Below are positions 27,579 to 38,373 of a stretch of DNA of 63,477 bases, piece after piece (position 1 is the first letter of the stretch; every line of letters begins with the position of its first letter). Origin of the DNA: VRUE01 sp036276735 (GTDB taxonomy: Bacteria > Actinomycetota > Thermoleophilia > Solirubrobacterales > 70-9). A program made the translations under genes and the position numbers. The stretch lies in NCBI GenBank assembly GCA_036276735.1, contig DASUOH010000020.1:1-63477 (forward strand), in the 5' to 3' direction. The notes beneath the pieces were generated by a model. That model was given only the letters and a program-made list of their open reading frames with translations. It was not told where the DNA came from and searched no databases.

Positions 27579-29318
27579 GTGGACCCGACCAACGCCAACA
27601 CCGCCCTCGCCTCGGCCTTCGTCGAGGAGCTGGCCCGCTCGGGCGTCCGTCAAGCGGTCCTCTCCCCCGGCTCGCGCTCGACGCCGCTGGCCGTCGCGCT
27701 GTGGCGGGAGCCCGGAATCGAGGTGAGCGTCATCGTCGACGAGCGATCGGCCGCCTTCTTCGCGCTCGGCGCGGCGCAGGCGAGCGGCGACCCCGTCGCG
27801 ATCCTCTGCACCTCGGGCACCGCGGCAGCCAACCTCCACCCCGCCGTCGCCGAGGCCGACCTCTCGGCCGTACCGCTGATCCTGCTGACCGCCGACCGAC
27901 CGCCCGAGCTACGGGCGGTCGGCGCCGGCCAGACGATCGACCAGCTGAAGCTCTACGGGTCCTCGGTGCGCTGGTTCTGCGAGGTAGGGACGCACGACGC
28001 CGACGACAGCGGCCTCCTCCACTACCGCTCGACTGCCTGCCGTGCCGTCGCCGCGGCGCGCGGCGAGCCGCGGCCCGGTCCGGTGCATCTCAACCTTGCC
28101 TGGCGCGAGCCGTTGGCTCCGGTGCAGGTCGAGGGCGCGGTGAGGGCGACCGAGGCGCTGGCGCTGGAAGGGAGGGGCGATCGGCCGCTGACCGCGGTGA
28201 CGCCCCTCGACGCGGCGCCGTCCGAGTTCCTGCTCGACGAGGTGGCGGGTCACATCGAGCGGGCACGGTCAGGCGTGATCATCGCCGGCCGCCAGCTCGA
28301 CCCTGGACTGCGCGAGCCGCTCGTGCGGCTCGCCCGCGCCGCCGGGATGCCGATCCTGGCCGAGCCGACCTCACAGCTGCGCTGCGGACCGCACGACCGC
28401 TCCCACGTCGTCACCGCCTACGACCTGCTGCTGCGCGGCGAGGGCTTCCGCGGCGAGGTCCGACCAGACCTCGCCCTGCGCTTCGGCGAGATGCCGACCA
28501 GCAAGCCGCTCCGCTCGTGGCTGGTCGAGTCGGGGGCCGACCAGATCGCCGTCGACCCGGCCGCAGGCTGGAACGAGCCGACGCGCCGCGCCGCCGCAGT
28601 GCTTCGCGCGGACCCGGTGCGGCTTGCGGCCGGCTGGGCCGAGCGCCTGGATGGCGGACGACCGGCTCCTTCGCGCTGGCTGGAGGCGGAGCGAGTCGCC
28701 CGCGGTGTGATCGAGGCCGAGCTTGCCGACGAGCCGGCTCCAACCGAGCCAGGCCTGCAGCAGGCGCTTGCCGCCTCTTACGCGGACGGCGACCTCGTCT
28801 ACACGTCATCGAGCATGCCGATCCGCGACCAGGAGGCCTTCCTGCCCAGCAACGCAGCCGACGCGTTCTTCCTCAGCAATCGCGGCGCCAACGGCATTGA
28901 CGGCCTGATCTCCTCAGGCATCGGTGCCGCTAGAGCGACCGGGCGGCCGACCACCATCCTGACCGGAGACCTCGGCCTCCTGCACGACCTTGGCGGCCTC
29001 GCCGCCCTTCGCAAGGTCGAGACGCCGGTCCGGATTGTCGTCATCGACAACGACGGCGGCGGCATCTTCCACTTCCTGCCGCAGGAGGAGGCGCTGGAGG
29101 GAGATGAGTTCGAAGCGCTGCTCGGCACGCCGCGCGGCGTCGACGCCGGCAAGACCGCGGCGCTCTTCGACCTCCCCCACAGTCGCGTCGGCGCCCTCGG
29201 CGAGCTCACCGAAGCCCTGGCTGCCGGCACGGGCCTGATCGAGGTGCCGGTCGACCGCCACGTGAACGTGGCCCTTCACCGCCGCCTCGCCGAGCGGGTC
29301 GCGCAGGCGATCGGCTAG
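27579..29318 (+). CDS. menD: SEPHCHC synthase (MenD)
   Basis: Thiamine-diphosphate enzyme joining isochorismate and 2-oxoglutarate. The 579-residue protein shows RQAVLSPGSRSTPLAVAL, VDERSAAFFALGAAQASG with the TPP-activating glutamate, LLTADRPPELR, and TILTGDLGLLHDLGGL plus IVVIDNDGGGIF for TPP/Mg binding. A GTG at 27579 is the best start. Its TAG stop and the stop of the convergent propeller gene share a CTAG palindrome. Confidence 0.95.
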   Translation: MDPTNANTALASAFVEELARSGVRQAVLSPGSRSTPLAVALWREPGIEVSVIVDERSAAFFALGAAQASGDPVAILCTSGTAAANLHPAVAEADLSAVPLILLTADRPPELRAVGAGQTIDQLKLYGSSVRWFCEVGTHDADDSGLLHYRSTACRAVAAARGEPRPGPVHLNLAWREPLAPVQVEGAVRATEALALEGRGDRPLTAVTPLDAAPSEFLLDEVAGHIERARSGVIIAGRQLDPGLREPLVRLARAAGMPILAEPTSQLRCGPHDRSHVVTAYDLLLRGEGFRGEVRPDLALRFGEMPTSKPLRSWLVESGADQIAVDPAAGWNEPTRRAAAVLRADPVRLAAGWAERLDGGRPAPSRWLEAERVARGVIEAELADEPAPTEPGLQQALAASYADGDLVYTSSSMPIRDQEAFLPSNAADAFFLSNRGANGIDGLISSGIGAARATGRPTTILTGDLGLLHDLGGLAALRKVETPVRIVVIDNDGGGIFHFLPQEEALEGDEFEALLGTPRGVDAGKTAALFDLPHSRVGALGELTEALAAGTGLIEVPVDRHVNVALHRRLAERVAQAIG

Positions 29319-30343
29319 CAGCTGATCCGCCCGGCCTCGCGGCCGGGTCCTGGCTGCCATGCAGGTACGTGAAAACCCGCGCCCCGGACAGAGAGCAGCT
29401 TCATCTGGCAAGTGGCGTCGGCGTTGATCTGCACGACCGCCGTGCCGAGACCTTCGTCGGCCGCTTCGCTGGAGGGGAAGCGCGTGTAGGCCAGGCGCTC
29501 ACCCGAGGGATCCCAGCTGGCGAACAGCTCGTCGATCTTCGGCGTCCGGGTGAGGCGACGGAGCGCGCCACCCGCGACGTCGAGGACGAAGAGCTCGCTT
29601 GCCCTGAGGGCTCCCATCTGGCGGAAGAAGGCGATCTCCGACCCGTCTGGCGAGTAGACAGGGAGCAAGCCGTCCCGCCCGAAGCGGTAGACGCCGCCCG
29701 ACGCCATGTTGAGCGCGACCAGCTTGAATTTCCGCGTCGGTCGGTAGTCGTGGCGCGTCGCCAAGAGCGTCGAGCCGTCGGGGGAGAACGACGACGCGAA
29801 GTATTCGAGTCCGTTGCGCCAGGGGGTCAACCGACGCTGAGCGCCATCGAGCAGGTCGAGGATCCAGATCGAAGCGCCCGTGAAGCCGCTGTTCGTCACC
29901 TTTCCGTCGACGGTCCTGTGAGCTCGAGACCGGATGCGAGTGAAGGCGACCGTGCGACCGTCCGGGGAGAACACCGGCCCGACGCCGCCGACGGTCCCGG
30001 CCACCCGGCGCACGCCTCTACCGTCGGCGCTCGCCAGGAAGATCGCCAGCTTCGGAACTCGGTCCCGCCCCCGGCCGACGAGCGCGTTGAAGGCGATCTC
30101 GGTCCCGTCCGGCCGCCAAGACAGCGGCGCGGCAGGGAAAGGCAGCGGGCCGCTGTCCCGCCCACCCCCGGTCAGTCTCAGGGGCCCCGCGCCGCTCGAA
30201 TCGACGGTCAGCAGCTCCAGTCGATCCGGGTTCTCCGTGTACCTGATCACGGCGAGGCGCGGCCCTTCCGGGGCGGCGGCCACCGAGACGCCCGCCGCCA
30301 GGAGCGCGATCGTCGCCGCACACCCGAGCAGCCGGCGTCTCAA
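29315..30343 (-). CDS. Secreted TolB-like beta-propeller protein, paralogue 1 of 4
   Basis: 342 residues: signal peptide (about 1-24, ending VAAA), then PD40/TolB-type repeats such as SWRPDGTEIAF, FSPDGRTVAFTR, FSPDGSTLLATR, YSPDGSEIAFFR and WDPSGERLAYTR, giving a five- or six-bladed propeller. The end is INADATC followed by WQPGPGREAGRISC: two cysteines, the second being the last residue. Last of four tandem homologues; its start overlaps the previous gene by 4 bases. Function unknown; no Tol-Pal genes are present. Exported propellers usually bind proteins or glycans. Confidence 0.85.
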   Translation of the reverse strand: MRRRLLGCAATIALLAAGVSVAAAPEGPRLAVIRYTENPDRLELLTVDSSGAGPLRLTGGGRDSGPLPFPAAPLSWRPDGTEIAFNALVGRGRDRVPKLAIFLASADGRGVRRVAGTVGGVGPVFSPDGRTVAFTRIRSRAHRTVDGKVTNSGFTGASIWILDLLDGAQRRLTPWRNGLEYFASSFSPDGSTLLATRHDYRPTRKFKLVALNMASGGVYRFGRDGLLPVYSPDGSEIAFFRQMGALRASELFVLDVAGGALRRLTRTPKIDELFASWDPSGERLAYTRFPSSEAADEGLGTAVVQINADATCQMKLLSVRGAGFHVPAWQPGPGREAGRISC

Positions 30344-31395
30344 CAGGGGATCCGGCCGGCCTCGCGGCCGGGTCCCGGCTGCCAGGCCGGTACGTAGAAC
30401 GCGGTGCGGGGCGCCGAGAGGGTCTTGGTCGGGCAGGTGCCGTCGGCGTTGACCTGCAGGATCGAGTCGCCGAAGCCGAGGCTTGCGGCTTCAGAGTTGC
30501 CGGCGCTGAAGCGGACGAAGGCGAGGCGCTCGCCCGAGGGGTCCCAGCTGGCGAAGAGCTCGACGGTACTGGGGGTGCGGGCGAGGCGGCGGAGTGCGCC
30601 ACTCGCCACGTCCAGGATGAAGAGATCGCTATCGCGGCCCGCCTGCTCTTCCCGGAAGAGGGCGATCCGGGAACCGTCCGGCGAGTAGACCGGGAAGAGG
30701 CCGTCGACCAGCAGGCGCGTGGTGCCGCCGCCATCGAGGCGCATCGCCACTGGTTCGGGCGTGTCGGTGCGCCGGTCGTCGGTGCGGGTGGCGAGCAGCG
30801 TCGAGCCGTCTGGGGAGAAAGAAGAAGCGACGTATTCGAGCCCGTTGCGCAAGGGCGTCAGGCGGCGCTGTGCTCCGGTGACGAGGTCCACAGTCCAGAT
30901 CGTCGCGCTCTCGTATCGCCGCCGTTTCGTTTTGCCATTCCTGCTGCGGGTCACAGTTTCCCGTTGCCGGAAACGCGTGAAGGCGAGGGTTTGCCCGTCG
31001 GGAGAGAAGACCGGCCAGAAGCCGCTCCTGGTGGCGGGGACAGGGCGGCGGTTGGCGCCATCGGCGTCGATCAGGAAGATCTGCAGCAGCGGCGGGCCGT
31101 CGTCGCTTCGGCTCGGCCCCACGACCCCACTGAACGCGAGCCGGCTTCCGTCGGGCGCCCATGCGAGGGACGAGAAGGGGTAGGGAAGCGGTCGCGTGCG
31201 CCGACCCCCACCGGCCAGTCGCAGGGGCTGCGCACCGAACTGGTCGACGCTGAGGAGCTCGAGTCGCTGTGGCTGCAACGTGAACTTGACTACCGCCAGC
31301 CGCGCCCCACCCGGCGCTACGGCGCTCGCCACGCCAGCTGCGACAAGCAGGGCCAGCACTGCCGCTCCCAAGGCTCGCCGGATCACGCGACGCAT
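30340..31395 (-). CDS. Secreted TolB-like beta-propeller protein, paralogue 2 of 4
   Basis: 351 residues with a hydrophobic signal segment (ALGAAVLALLVAAGVASA) and the same blade motifs: WAPDGSRLAFSG, FSPDGQTLAFTR, FSPDGSTLLATR, YSPDGSRIALFR and WDPSGERLAFVR. It ends INA/VNADGTC and WQPGPGREAGRIPC, so the Cys pair and terminal Cys are kept. A basic insertion (about RNGKTKRRRYES) lies before the third blade. Thirteen bases separate it from paralogue 3 upstream. Confidence 0.85.
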   Translation of the reverse strand: MRRVIRRALGAAVLALLVAAGVASAVAPGGARLAVVKFTLQPQRLELLSVDQFGAQPLRLAGGGRRTRPLPYPFSSLAWAPDGSRLAFSGVVGPSRSDDGPPLLQIFLIDADGANRRPVPATRSGFWPVFSPDGQTLAFTRFRQRETVTRSRNGKTKRRRYESATIWTVDLVTGAQRRLTPLRNGLEYVASSFSPDGSTLLATRTDDRRTDTPEPVAMRLDGGGTTRLLVDGLFPVYSPDGSRIALFREEQAGRDSDLFILDVASGALRRLARTPSTVELFASWDPSGERLAFVRFSAGNSEAASLGFGDSILQVNADGTCPTKTLSAPRTAFYVPAWQPGPGREAGRIPC

Positions 31396-31408
31396 TCTGA
31401 CCTATCGG

Positions 31409-32371
31409 CTAGCACGTGATCCGCCCGGCCTCTCGACCCGGCCCCGGCTGCCAGGCTGGCCCGTAGAAGAGAGTCCTCCTGCGTGAGAGGATCTCGGTCT
31501 CGCAGGTTCCGTCGGCGTTGATCTGGAAGATTGAGTTGGCCCATTCGAAGTGCCGCCCGCGGAAGCGCGAGAAGGCGATTCGCTTGCCGGAAGGATCCCA
31601 GCTAGCCCACAGCTCGTAACCGGGCTGCGTGCGGGTCAGCGGGCGCACCGTGCCCTTTGCGACGTCCAGGACAAAGAGGTCGTTGATTTCCCGTCTTCCC
31701 ACCTTGCGGAAGAGCGCGATCTTCGAGCCGTCGGGTGAGTAGATCGGCTGCAGCCCGTCGGGAAGGAGACGACTCGCGCGCCCGGTCGCCAGGTCCAGCG
31801 TCATCGGTTCCGCCTTGTCACCGCGATGCGTGTCGACCCGCGTCGCGAGCAGCGTCGAGCCGTCGGGCGAGAACGAGGAGGCGGAGTAGAGGAGCCCCCG
31901 CCGCGCCGGCGTCAGCTGACGTTGCTCCCAGGTGGTCAGGTCGATCGTCCAGATCGCCCCGTCCCCTTCAAATTCACCGCGGCGCGTGAAGGCGATCGTG
32001 TGGCCGTCGGGTGCGAAGACCGGCGTTTCAGCGCCGGCGGCGTTGATTTTGCTGGCTCCGCTTCCGTCGGCCTTCGCCAGGAAGAAGCTCGTGACACCGC
32101 TGAAGGCGACCTCGGCGCCGTCCGGGCGCCAAGAGTTTGGCCCAAAGGAGAACGTCGACAGGGGGCCGTACCGCTCTTGGCCTCCGGCGAGCCGCGCGGG
32201 CGCGCCGCCGTCGGGACCGACGGTGAGGAGCCTGGCCCGTTGCGGGTTCCAAGTGATCTTGACGATCGCCAGCCGCGGTCCCGCCGGGACCGCGCCCGAA
32301 ACGCTCGCGGTCGAGAGGACCGCGAGAGCCCCCGCCAGCACTGCGAGGCCCATTCGGAGCGCGCCACGCAT
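31409..32371 (-). CDS. Secreted TolB-like beta-propeller protein, paralogue 3 of 4
   Basis: 320 residues from ATG 32371 (MRGALRMGLAVLAGALAVLS, a signal peptide); an upstream in-frame start at 32428 would overlap the previous gene and disrupt the signal, so I reject it. Blades include WRPDGAEVAFSG, FAPDGHTIAFTR, FSPDGSTLLATR, YSPDGSKIALFR and WDPSGKRIAFSR. The tail is INADGTC then WQPGPGREAGRITC. Shortest of the four, with a reduced second blade. Confidence 0.85.
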   Translation of the reverse strand: MRGALRMGLAVLAGALAVLSTASVSGAVPAGPRLAIVKITWNPQRARLLTVGPDGGAPARLAGGQERYGPLSTFSFGPNSWRPDGAEVAFSGVTSFFLAKADGSGASKINAAGAETPVFAPDGHTIAFTRRGEFEGDGAIWTIDLTTWEQRQLTPARRGLLYSASSFSPDGSTLLATRVDTHRGDKAEPMTLDLATGRASRLLPDGLQPIYSPDGSKIALFRKVGRREINDLFVLDVAKGTVRPLTRTQPGYELWASWDPSGKRIAFSRFRGRHFEWANSIFQINADGTCETEILSRRRTLFYGPAWQPGPGREAGRITC

Positions 32372-32382
32372 ACCGGCTGCCC

Positions 32383-33450
32383 TCAGCACTCGATCCGCCC
32401 CGCCCCCCGCCCCGGGCCGGGCTGCCATGACGGCACGAAGAAGAGCGTGGGCCGGGGGAACGCCACCTTGGTCTGGCAGGTCCCATCCGCGTTGATCTGC
32501 ATCAGCGCATTGCCGTAGCCGAAGGGCGCGTCGTCAGACCTCACGAGCGGCAACCGGACATAGGCCAGTCGCTCGCCGGACGGATCCCAGCTGGGGAAGA
32601 GCTCGGGACGCCCGGGCGTGCGGGTGAGACGACGAAGGCCGGTGCCATCCGCGTTGATCACGTAGAGGTCGAGGTCTTCCCCGGGGTCGTCGCCGTATTC
32701 CTCGACCCGGCGCGACATCGCGATCTTGGAGCCGTCGGGCGAGTACACCGGGAACCAGCCGTCGTCGAAGATCGGCTTCCGGCCGCTGCCGTCGAGATTC
32801 ATCGTCACCGGCTGGGGTTCGTTGAGGAGACGCCCGTCCTCGAAGGACGCGAGCAGCGTCGAGCCGTCGGGCGTGAAGGACGACGCGGTGTAGCTGACTC
32901 CATTCCACCACGGCGTCAGCTGGCGCTGAGCACTCGTCGCGAGGTCGATCGTCCATAGGGTCGAGCCCTGGAATCCTTCGTCCCACTCTTTCCCGGCGAC
33001 GGCGGTCGGCTCTGGGCGGTCGATGGAGCGAGAGAAGACGAGCGTGCGTCCATCGGGGGATAAGACGGGCGCGGTGGCTCCCTCGGTGCCGCGAATCGGG
33101 CGAAGGCCGGTCCCGTCGGCACGCACGATGAAGAGTCGGTTGACCGGCTCGGCGCCGTCGCCGTTCCGGAAGCCGACGACCCCGCTGAAGGCGCCCTGTT
33201 CCCCGTCAGCCGACCATGAGAGCGCGGAGAAGAAGTCGACCAGCGGTCGCGAGCGCCGGCCGCCGCCCGCCAGGCGCACCGGGCGGCCGCCCTTGGGGCC
33301 GATCGTCACGAGGTGGATTCCGGGGGGTTTGGCCCCCGTCTTGATGACGGCCAGCCGCGGGCCCTGCGGGGTCGTGGCGGTCGCAGTTCCCGCCCCCAAG
33401 AGCAGCACTAACATTCCCGCTCCCAGTGCCCACCGGATCACGCGGGCCAT
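32383..33450 (-). CDS. Secreted TolB-like beta-propeller protein, paralogue 4 of 4
   Basis: 355 residues, first of the tandem array in transcription order. Signal peptide MARVIRWALGAGMLVLLLGA, then blades such as LSPDGRTLVFSR, FTPDGSTLLASF, YSPDGSKIAMSR and WDPSGERLAYVR, and the tail INADGTC and WQPGPGRGAGRIEC. It starts 33 nt after the menF stop, so the array is probably co-transcribed with ilvB-ilvN-menF. The most divergent repeat content of the four. Confidence 0.85.
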   Translation of the reverse strand: MARVIRWALGAGMLVLLLGAGTATATTPQGPRLAVIKTGAKPPGIHLVTIGPKGGRPVRLAGGGRRSRPLVDFFSALSWSADGEQGAFSGVVGFRNGDGAEPVNRLFIVRADGTGLRPIRGTEGATAPVLSPDGRTLVFSRSIDRPEPTAVAGKEWDEGFQGSTLWTIDLATSAQRQLTPWWNGVSYTASSFTPDGSTLLASFEDGRLLNEPQPVTMNLDGSGRKPIFDDGWFPVYSPDGSKIAMSRRVEEYGDDPGEDLDLYVINADGTGLRRLTRTPGRPELFPSWDPSGERLAYVRLPLVRSDDAPFGYGNALMQINADGTCQTKVAFPRPTLFFVPSWQPGPGRGAGRIEC

Positions 33451-33483
33451 TCTGACCGATCCGGGGGTCGCCGAGCGAAGCGC

Positions 33484-34887
33484 TCAGGCGAGCAGCGGCA
33501 ATAGCGCTTCGAGCTTGACCTCGGTCTCGGCCAGCTCGGCGGCGGGGTCGGAGCCGGCGACGACGCCGACGCCCGCGTAGAGGTGCGCCTCGCGGTCGCG
33601 CAGCAGGGCGCTGCGCAGCGCGACGCAGAACTCGCCGTCCTCGGTCGCGTCCATCCAACCGACCGGGCCGGCGTACCAGCCGCGGTCCATCTGCTCGAGA
33701 TCGCCGATCGCGGCCGCCGCGGCCGGCCAGGGCTCCCCTCCGACTGCAGGGGTCGGGTGCAGGAGCCCCGCCAGCTCGACCGCCGAGTGCGATTCGGCCA
33801 GCTGCGCGATCACCGGCGTCGCCAGGTGCTGGATGTTGGCCACCTTGACCAGGTCCGGCTCGCTCGCCGCCTCGACCCAGACCGCGTGAGGCCGCAGCGC
33901 CCGCACGATCCGCTCAGCGACGATCCGCTGCTCGCGCCGGTCCTTGTCGCTGCGCAGCAGCTGCTCGCCGAGGTGGTCGTCGACCGAGGGGTCGGAGCTG
34001 CGCCGGGTCGAGCCGGCCAGCGCGACGGTCGAGGCAGCGGCGCCCGAGCGGCGCACCAGCAGCTCCGGGCTGGCGCCGAGGAAGGCCGCTTCAGGCGTTC
34101 CGCAGCAGAAGCAGAAGCAGGACGGGAAGACCTCGCGCAGCGCGCCGAACACGGCCGCCGGGTCGTGCGCGGTCGCCGCCGTAACGCAGACCTCTCGCGC
34201 CAGCACGACCTTGCTCAGCTCGCCATGCTCGATTCGCGCAGTGGCGGCGGCCACCGCCCGCTCGAAGTCGCCCGGCGGATGGGCGCTGTGGATCCGCGGT
34301 TTGCCGGTCGGGTGCGGGTCGATCAGCGGCAGCGGCGCCTCGCGCAGGGCCGCCACCCGCCCGGCGAGGCGCTCCACTGCCTCGCCCGCACCACCCCCGG
34401 GAGCGACGACCAAGTTGACGGTGAAGAAGGCTTCGCCACCTTGACGGCAGATCGACAGCTCCGGCAGTGCCATGACCGCCGGCGCGAACGAGGACCACCG
34501 CGCCTCCGCCCCGCCCTGCGGGTCGAAGGCGAAGCCGCCTGTCCAGACCGCCCCGGCGCCCGGCGGCAGGCCCGTCGGCGCGTCGACGATCGCCCCGTCG
34601 CGCAGGCGGGAGCACTCGGCGGCGACGTCCTCGAACCGAGACGCCCCGCGTGAGGACGCCTCGTGCGCCATCCCCAGTCCGCCGAGCGCGAAGCCGCGGT
34701 CCGGCTGCTCCCAGCAGAACCAGCGGTCGCTGGCCAGACGCGAGGCGAAGATGATCGCCGCGACGTCGATCGCCTCGATCGCAACGGTCGCGCTGACCAG
34801 CTTGCGCCGGTCGCTCTGGCTTGCCCCCTCCGCACCTTCGTGCAGGCGGGCGATCAGGTCCTCAGTCGCCGCCTCTTGCGATCGCAA
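33484..34887 (-). CDS. menF: Isochorismate synthase
   Basis: Converts chorismate to isochorismate, entry to menaquinone (in some bacteria siderophores). The chorismate-binding domain shows GELSKVVLAREV, FLGASPELLVRRSG, ALAGSTRRS and LLHPTPAVGGEPWPAA, followed by RGWYAGPVGWMDATEDGEF. The frame begins with TTG at 34887, overlapping ilvN by 26 bases; there is no ATG or GTG near, so the exact start is uncertain. MenF is preferred over a siderophore enzyme because the rest of the men pathway is adjacent. Confidence 0.93.
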   Translation of the reverse strand: MRSQEAATEDLIARLHEGAEGASQSDRRKLVSATVAIEAIDVAAIIFASRLASDRWFCWEQPDRGFALGGLGMAHEASSRGASRFEDVAAECSRLRDGAIVDAPTGLPPGAGAVWTGGFAFDPQGGAEARWSSFAPAVMALPELSICRQGGEAFFTVNLVVAPGGGAGEAVERLAGRVAALREAPLPLIDPHPTGKPRIHSAHPPGDFERAVAAATARIEHGELSKVVLAREVCVTAATAHDPAAVFGALREVFPSCFCFCCGTPEAAFLGASPELLVRRSGAAASTVALAGSTRRSSDPSVDDHLGEQLLRSDKDRREQRIVAERIVRALRPHAVWVEAASEPDLVKVANIQHLATPVIAQLAESHSAVELAGLLHPTPAVGGEPWPAAAAAIGDLEQMDRGWYAGPVGWMDATEDGEFCVALRSALLRDREAHLYAGVGVVAGSDPAAELAETEVKLEALLPLLA

Positions 34888-35406
34888 TCTCGCCGGTCCT
34901 CACCATCTCTATGAGCCCATGCGGGCGGATCATCCGCTCGAAGGCCTCGATCTTGTCGGCGGAGCCGGTCACCTCGATCGTCATCGTGCGCCGCGCCACG
35001 TCGACGATCTTGGCGCGAAAGATCTCGGCGAACTGCATGATCTCGGCCCGGTTCTCGACCGCGGCGGAGACCTTGAACATCGCCATCTCGCGGGCGACCG
35101 TCTCGGCCGGCTCCATGTCGCGGATCTTCAGCACGTTGACCAGCTTGTGCAGCTGCTTGGTCACCTGGTCGATCGGGTGGACGGCGCCGTCGAGCGTCAG
35201 CGTGATGCGCGAGATGCTCGGGTCGTCGGTCGGGCCGACCGCCAGCGTGTCGATGTTGAAGCCGCGCCGCGAGAAGAGGCCGGCGATCCGCGCCAGGACG
35301 CCGGGCTTGTTCTCGACCAGGATCGAGAGGATGTGCTTGCGCCCGCTCAGTTGCCCGGGGACGTGCAGGTCCTCGAGTTTGACCAGATCCGGGGTCCCGG
35401 CCTCCA

Positions 35407-35407
<1 letters not shown>
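34862..35407 (-). CDS. ilvN: Acetolactate synthase small (regulatory) subunit
   Basis: 181 residues. The N-terminal ACT domain HILSILVENKPGVLARIAGLFSRRG (about 25-95) binds valine in known homologues; the C-terminal domain contains FRAKIVDVARRTMTIEVTGSADKIEAF. Start ATG 35407 overlaps the ilvB stop by one base (TGATG), the usual tight coupling of the two subunits. The larger open frame upstream is a shadow of ilvB. Confidence 0.96.
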
Positions 35408-37104
<1,697 letters not shown>

Positions 37105-37155
37105 CGCAGGCTCGTTCGCTCGGTGCTCATCGGACCCGCGATGGTACCAGCGGGC

Positions 37156-38331
37156 CTATGCCCGACCAGCAGGGCTTTTGGCCGGGTTCCAGCGGGTCCG
37201 CGGGTCGATCGAGGCTTCGATCGCGTTGCCCTTGTAGCGCTCGATCGCGTGGATCATCGACTCGACCAGCTCCTCGCCGAGCAGCGTCGGCTCGAGTCCC
37301 AAGTCGAGCAGCTTGGTGTGGATCGCGTTGTAGTAGTGCTCTTCCTTCTCGACGCGCGGGTTGTCGTAGTGCTGGATGTCGACCGAGTAGCCGAGGTGCT
37401 CGGCGGCCCCCTTGACCAGCTCGGCCAGCTCGATCACCGAGAACTGCTCGGTGAACTGGTTGAAGACGCGGAACTCGCCCGCGTCGGCCGGATTCTCGAC
37501 CGCCAGCTCGACGCACTGCAGCGTGTCGCGGATGTTGAGGAAGCCGCGCGTCTGGCCGCCCGAGCCGTAGACCGTCAGCGGGTGGCCGATCACCGCCTGC
37601 ACGCAGAAACGGTTGAGCACGGTGCCGAAGACCTCGTCGTAGTCGAAGCGAGTGATGAGGCGCTCGTCGCGGGCCGTCTCGTCGGTCTCGACGCCGTAGA
37701 CGACCCCCTGGTTGAGGTCGGTGGCGCGCAGGCCCCAGGTGCGGCAGGCGAAGTGGATGTTGGTCGAGTCGTGGACCTTCGAGCAGTGGTACAGCGAGGC
37801 GGGCAACTTCGGGTAGGGAAGCGTGTCCCTGCGGCCCTTGTGCTCGATCTCGATGTAGCCCTCCTCGATGTCGATGTTGGGCTGGCCGTACTCGCCCATC
37901 GTCCCGAGCTTGACCAGGTGGCAGTCGGGCACGTGGTCGCGGATCGCGAAGAGCAGGTTGAGGTTGCCGATCACGTTGCCGTGCTGGGTCTCGACCGCCT
38001 GTTCGCGCGAGGCCATCGAGTAGGGCGCCGAGGCCTGCTGGCCGTAGTGGACGACGGCGTCGGGCCGCGCCTCGGCGACGACGGCGTCGAGGAACTCGCC
38101 GTCGGCGACCGTGCCGACGAAGCTGCGGATCTCGTTGCCCGAGACCTCGGCCCAGGCGTCGATGCGCCTGTCGAGGTCGAGGATCGGGGTCAGCGAGTCG
38201 CTGCCGACGCTCTCGACCCAGCGACGGCGGACGAAGTTGTCGACGACGGTGACCTCGTGGCCGCGGGCGGAGAACCGCAGGGCGGTCGGCCAGCCGAGGT
38301 AGCCGTCGCCCCCGAGAATGAGGACGCGCAT
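37156..38331 (-). CDS. sqdB: UDP-sulfoquinovose synthase (SQD1-type)
   Basis: Makes UDP-sulfoquinovose from UDP-glucose and sulfite, the head-group donor of sulfolipid. The 391-residue short-chain dehydrogenase-type protein follows plant SQD1 closely along its length: GGDGYLGWPTAL (NAD binding), VVHYGQQASAPYSM, KLGTMGEYGQPNIDIEEGYI with catalytic Thr, YHCSKVHDS with the Tyr and Lys, and GEFRVFNQFTEQFSV. Start ATG 38331. No SQD2/SqdX-like sulfoquinovosyltransferase is next to it; instead divergent membrane glycosyltransferases follow. Confidence 0.92.
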   Translation of the reverse strand: MRVLILGGDGYLGWPTALRFSARGHEVTVVDNFVRRRWVESVGSDSLTPILDLDRRIDAWAEVSGNEIRSFVGTVADGEFLDAVVAEARPDAVVHYGQQASAPYSMASREQAVETQHGNVIGNLNLLFAIRDHVPDCHLVKLGTMGEYGQPNIDIEEGYIEIEHKGRRDTLPYPKLPASLYHCSKVHDSTNIHFACRTWGLRATDLNQGVVYGVETDETARDERLITRFDYDEVFGTVLNRFCVQAVIGHPLTVYGSGGQTRGFLNIRDTLQCVELAVENPADAGEFRVFNQFTEQFSVIELAELVKGAAEHLGYSVDIQHYDNPRVEKEEHYYNAIHTKLLDLGLEPTLLGEELVESMIHAIERYKGNAIEASIDPRTRWNPAKSPAGRA

Positions 38332-38373
38332 CAGCGGCAGGGTACCCGACGGGCGCGACATAGCATCGGGTTC

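Noticed and set aside
37105..37134. Nine-codon frame before ilvB as an attenuator peptide
   Set aside because: It contains no run of Ile, Val or Leu codons (MSTERTSLR) and overlaps the ilvB start; translational coupling at most.
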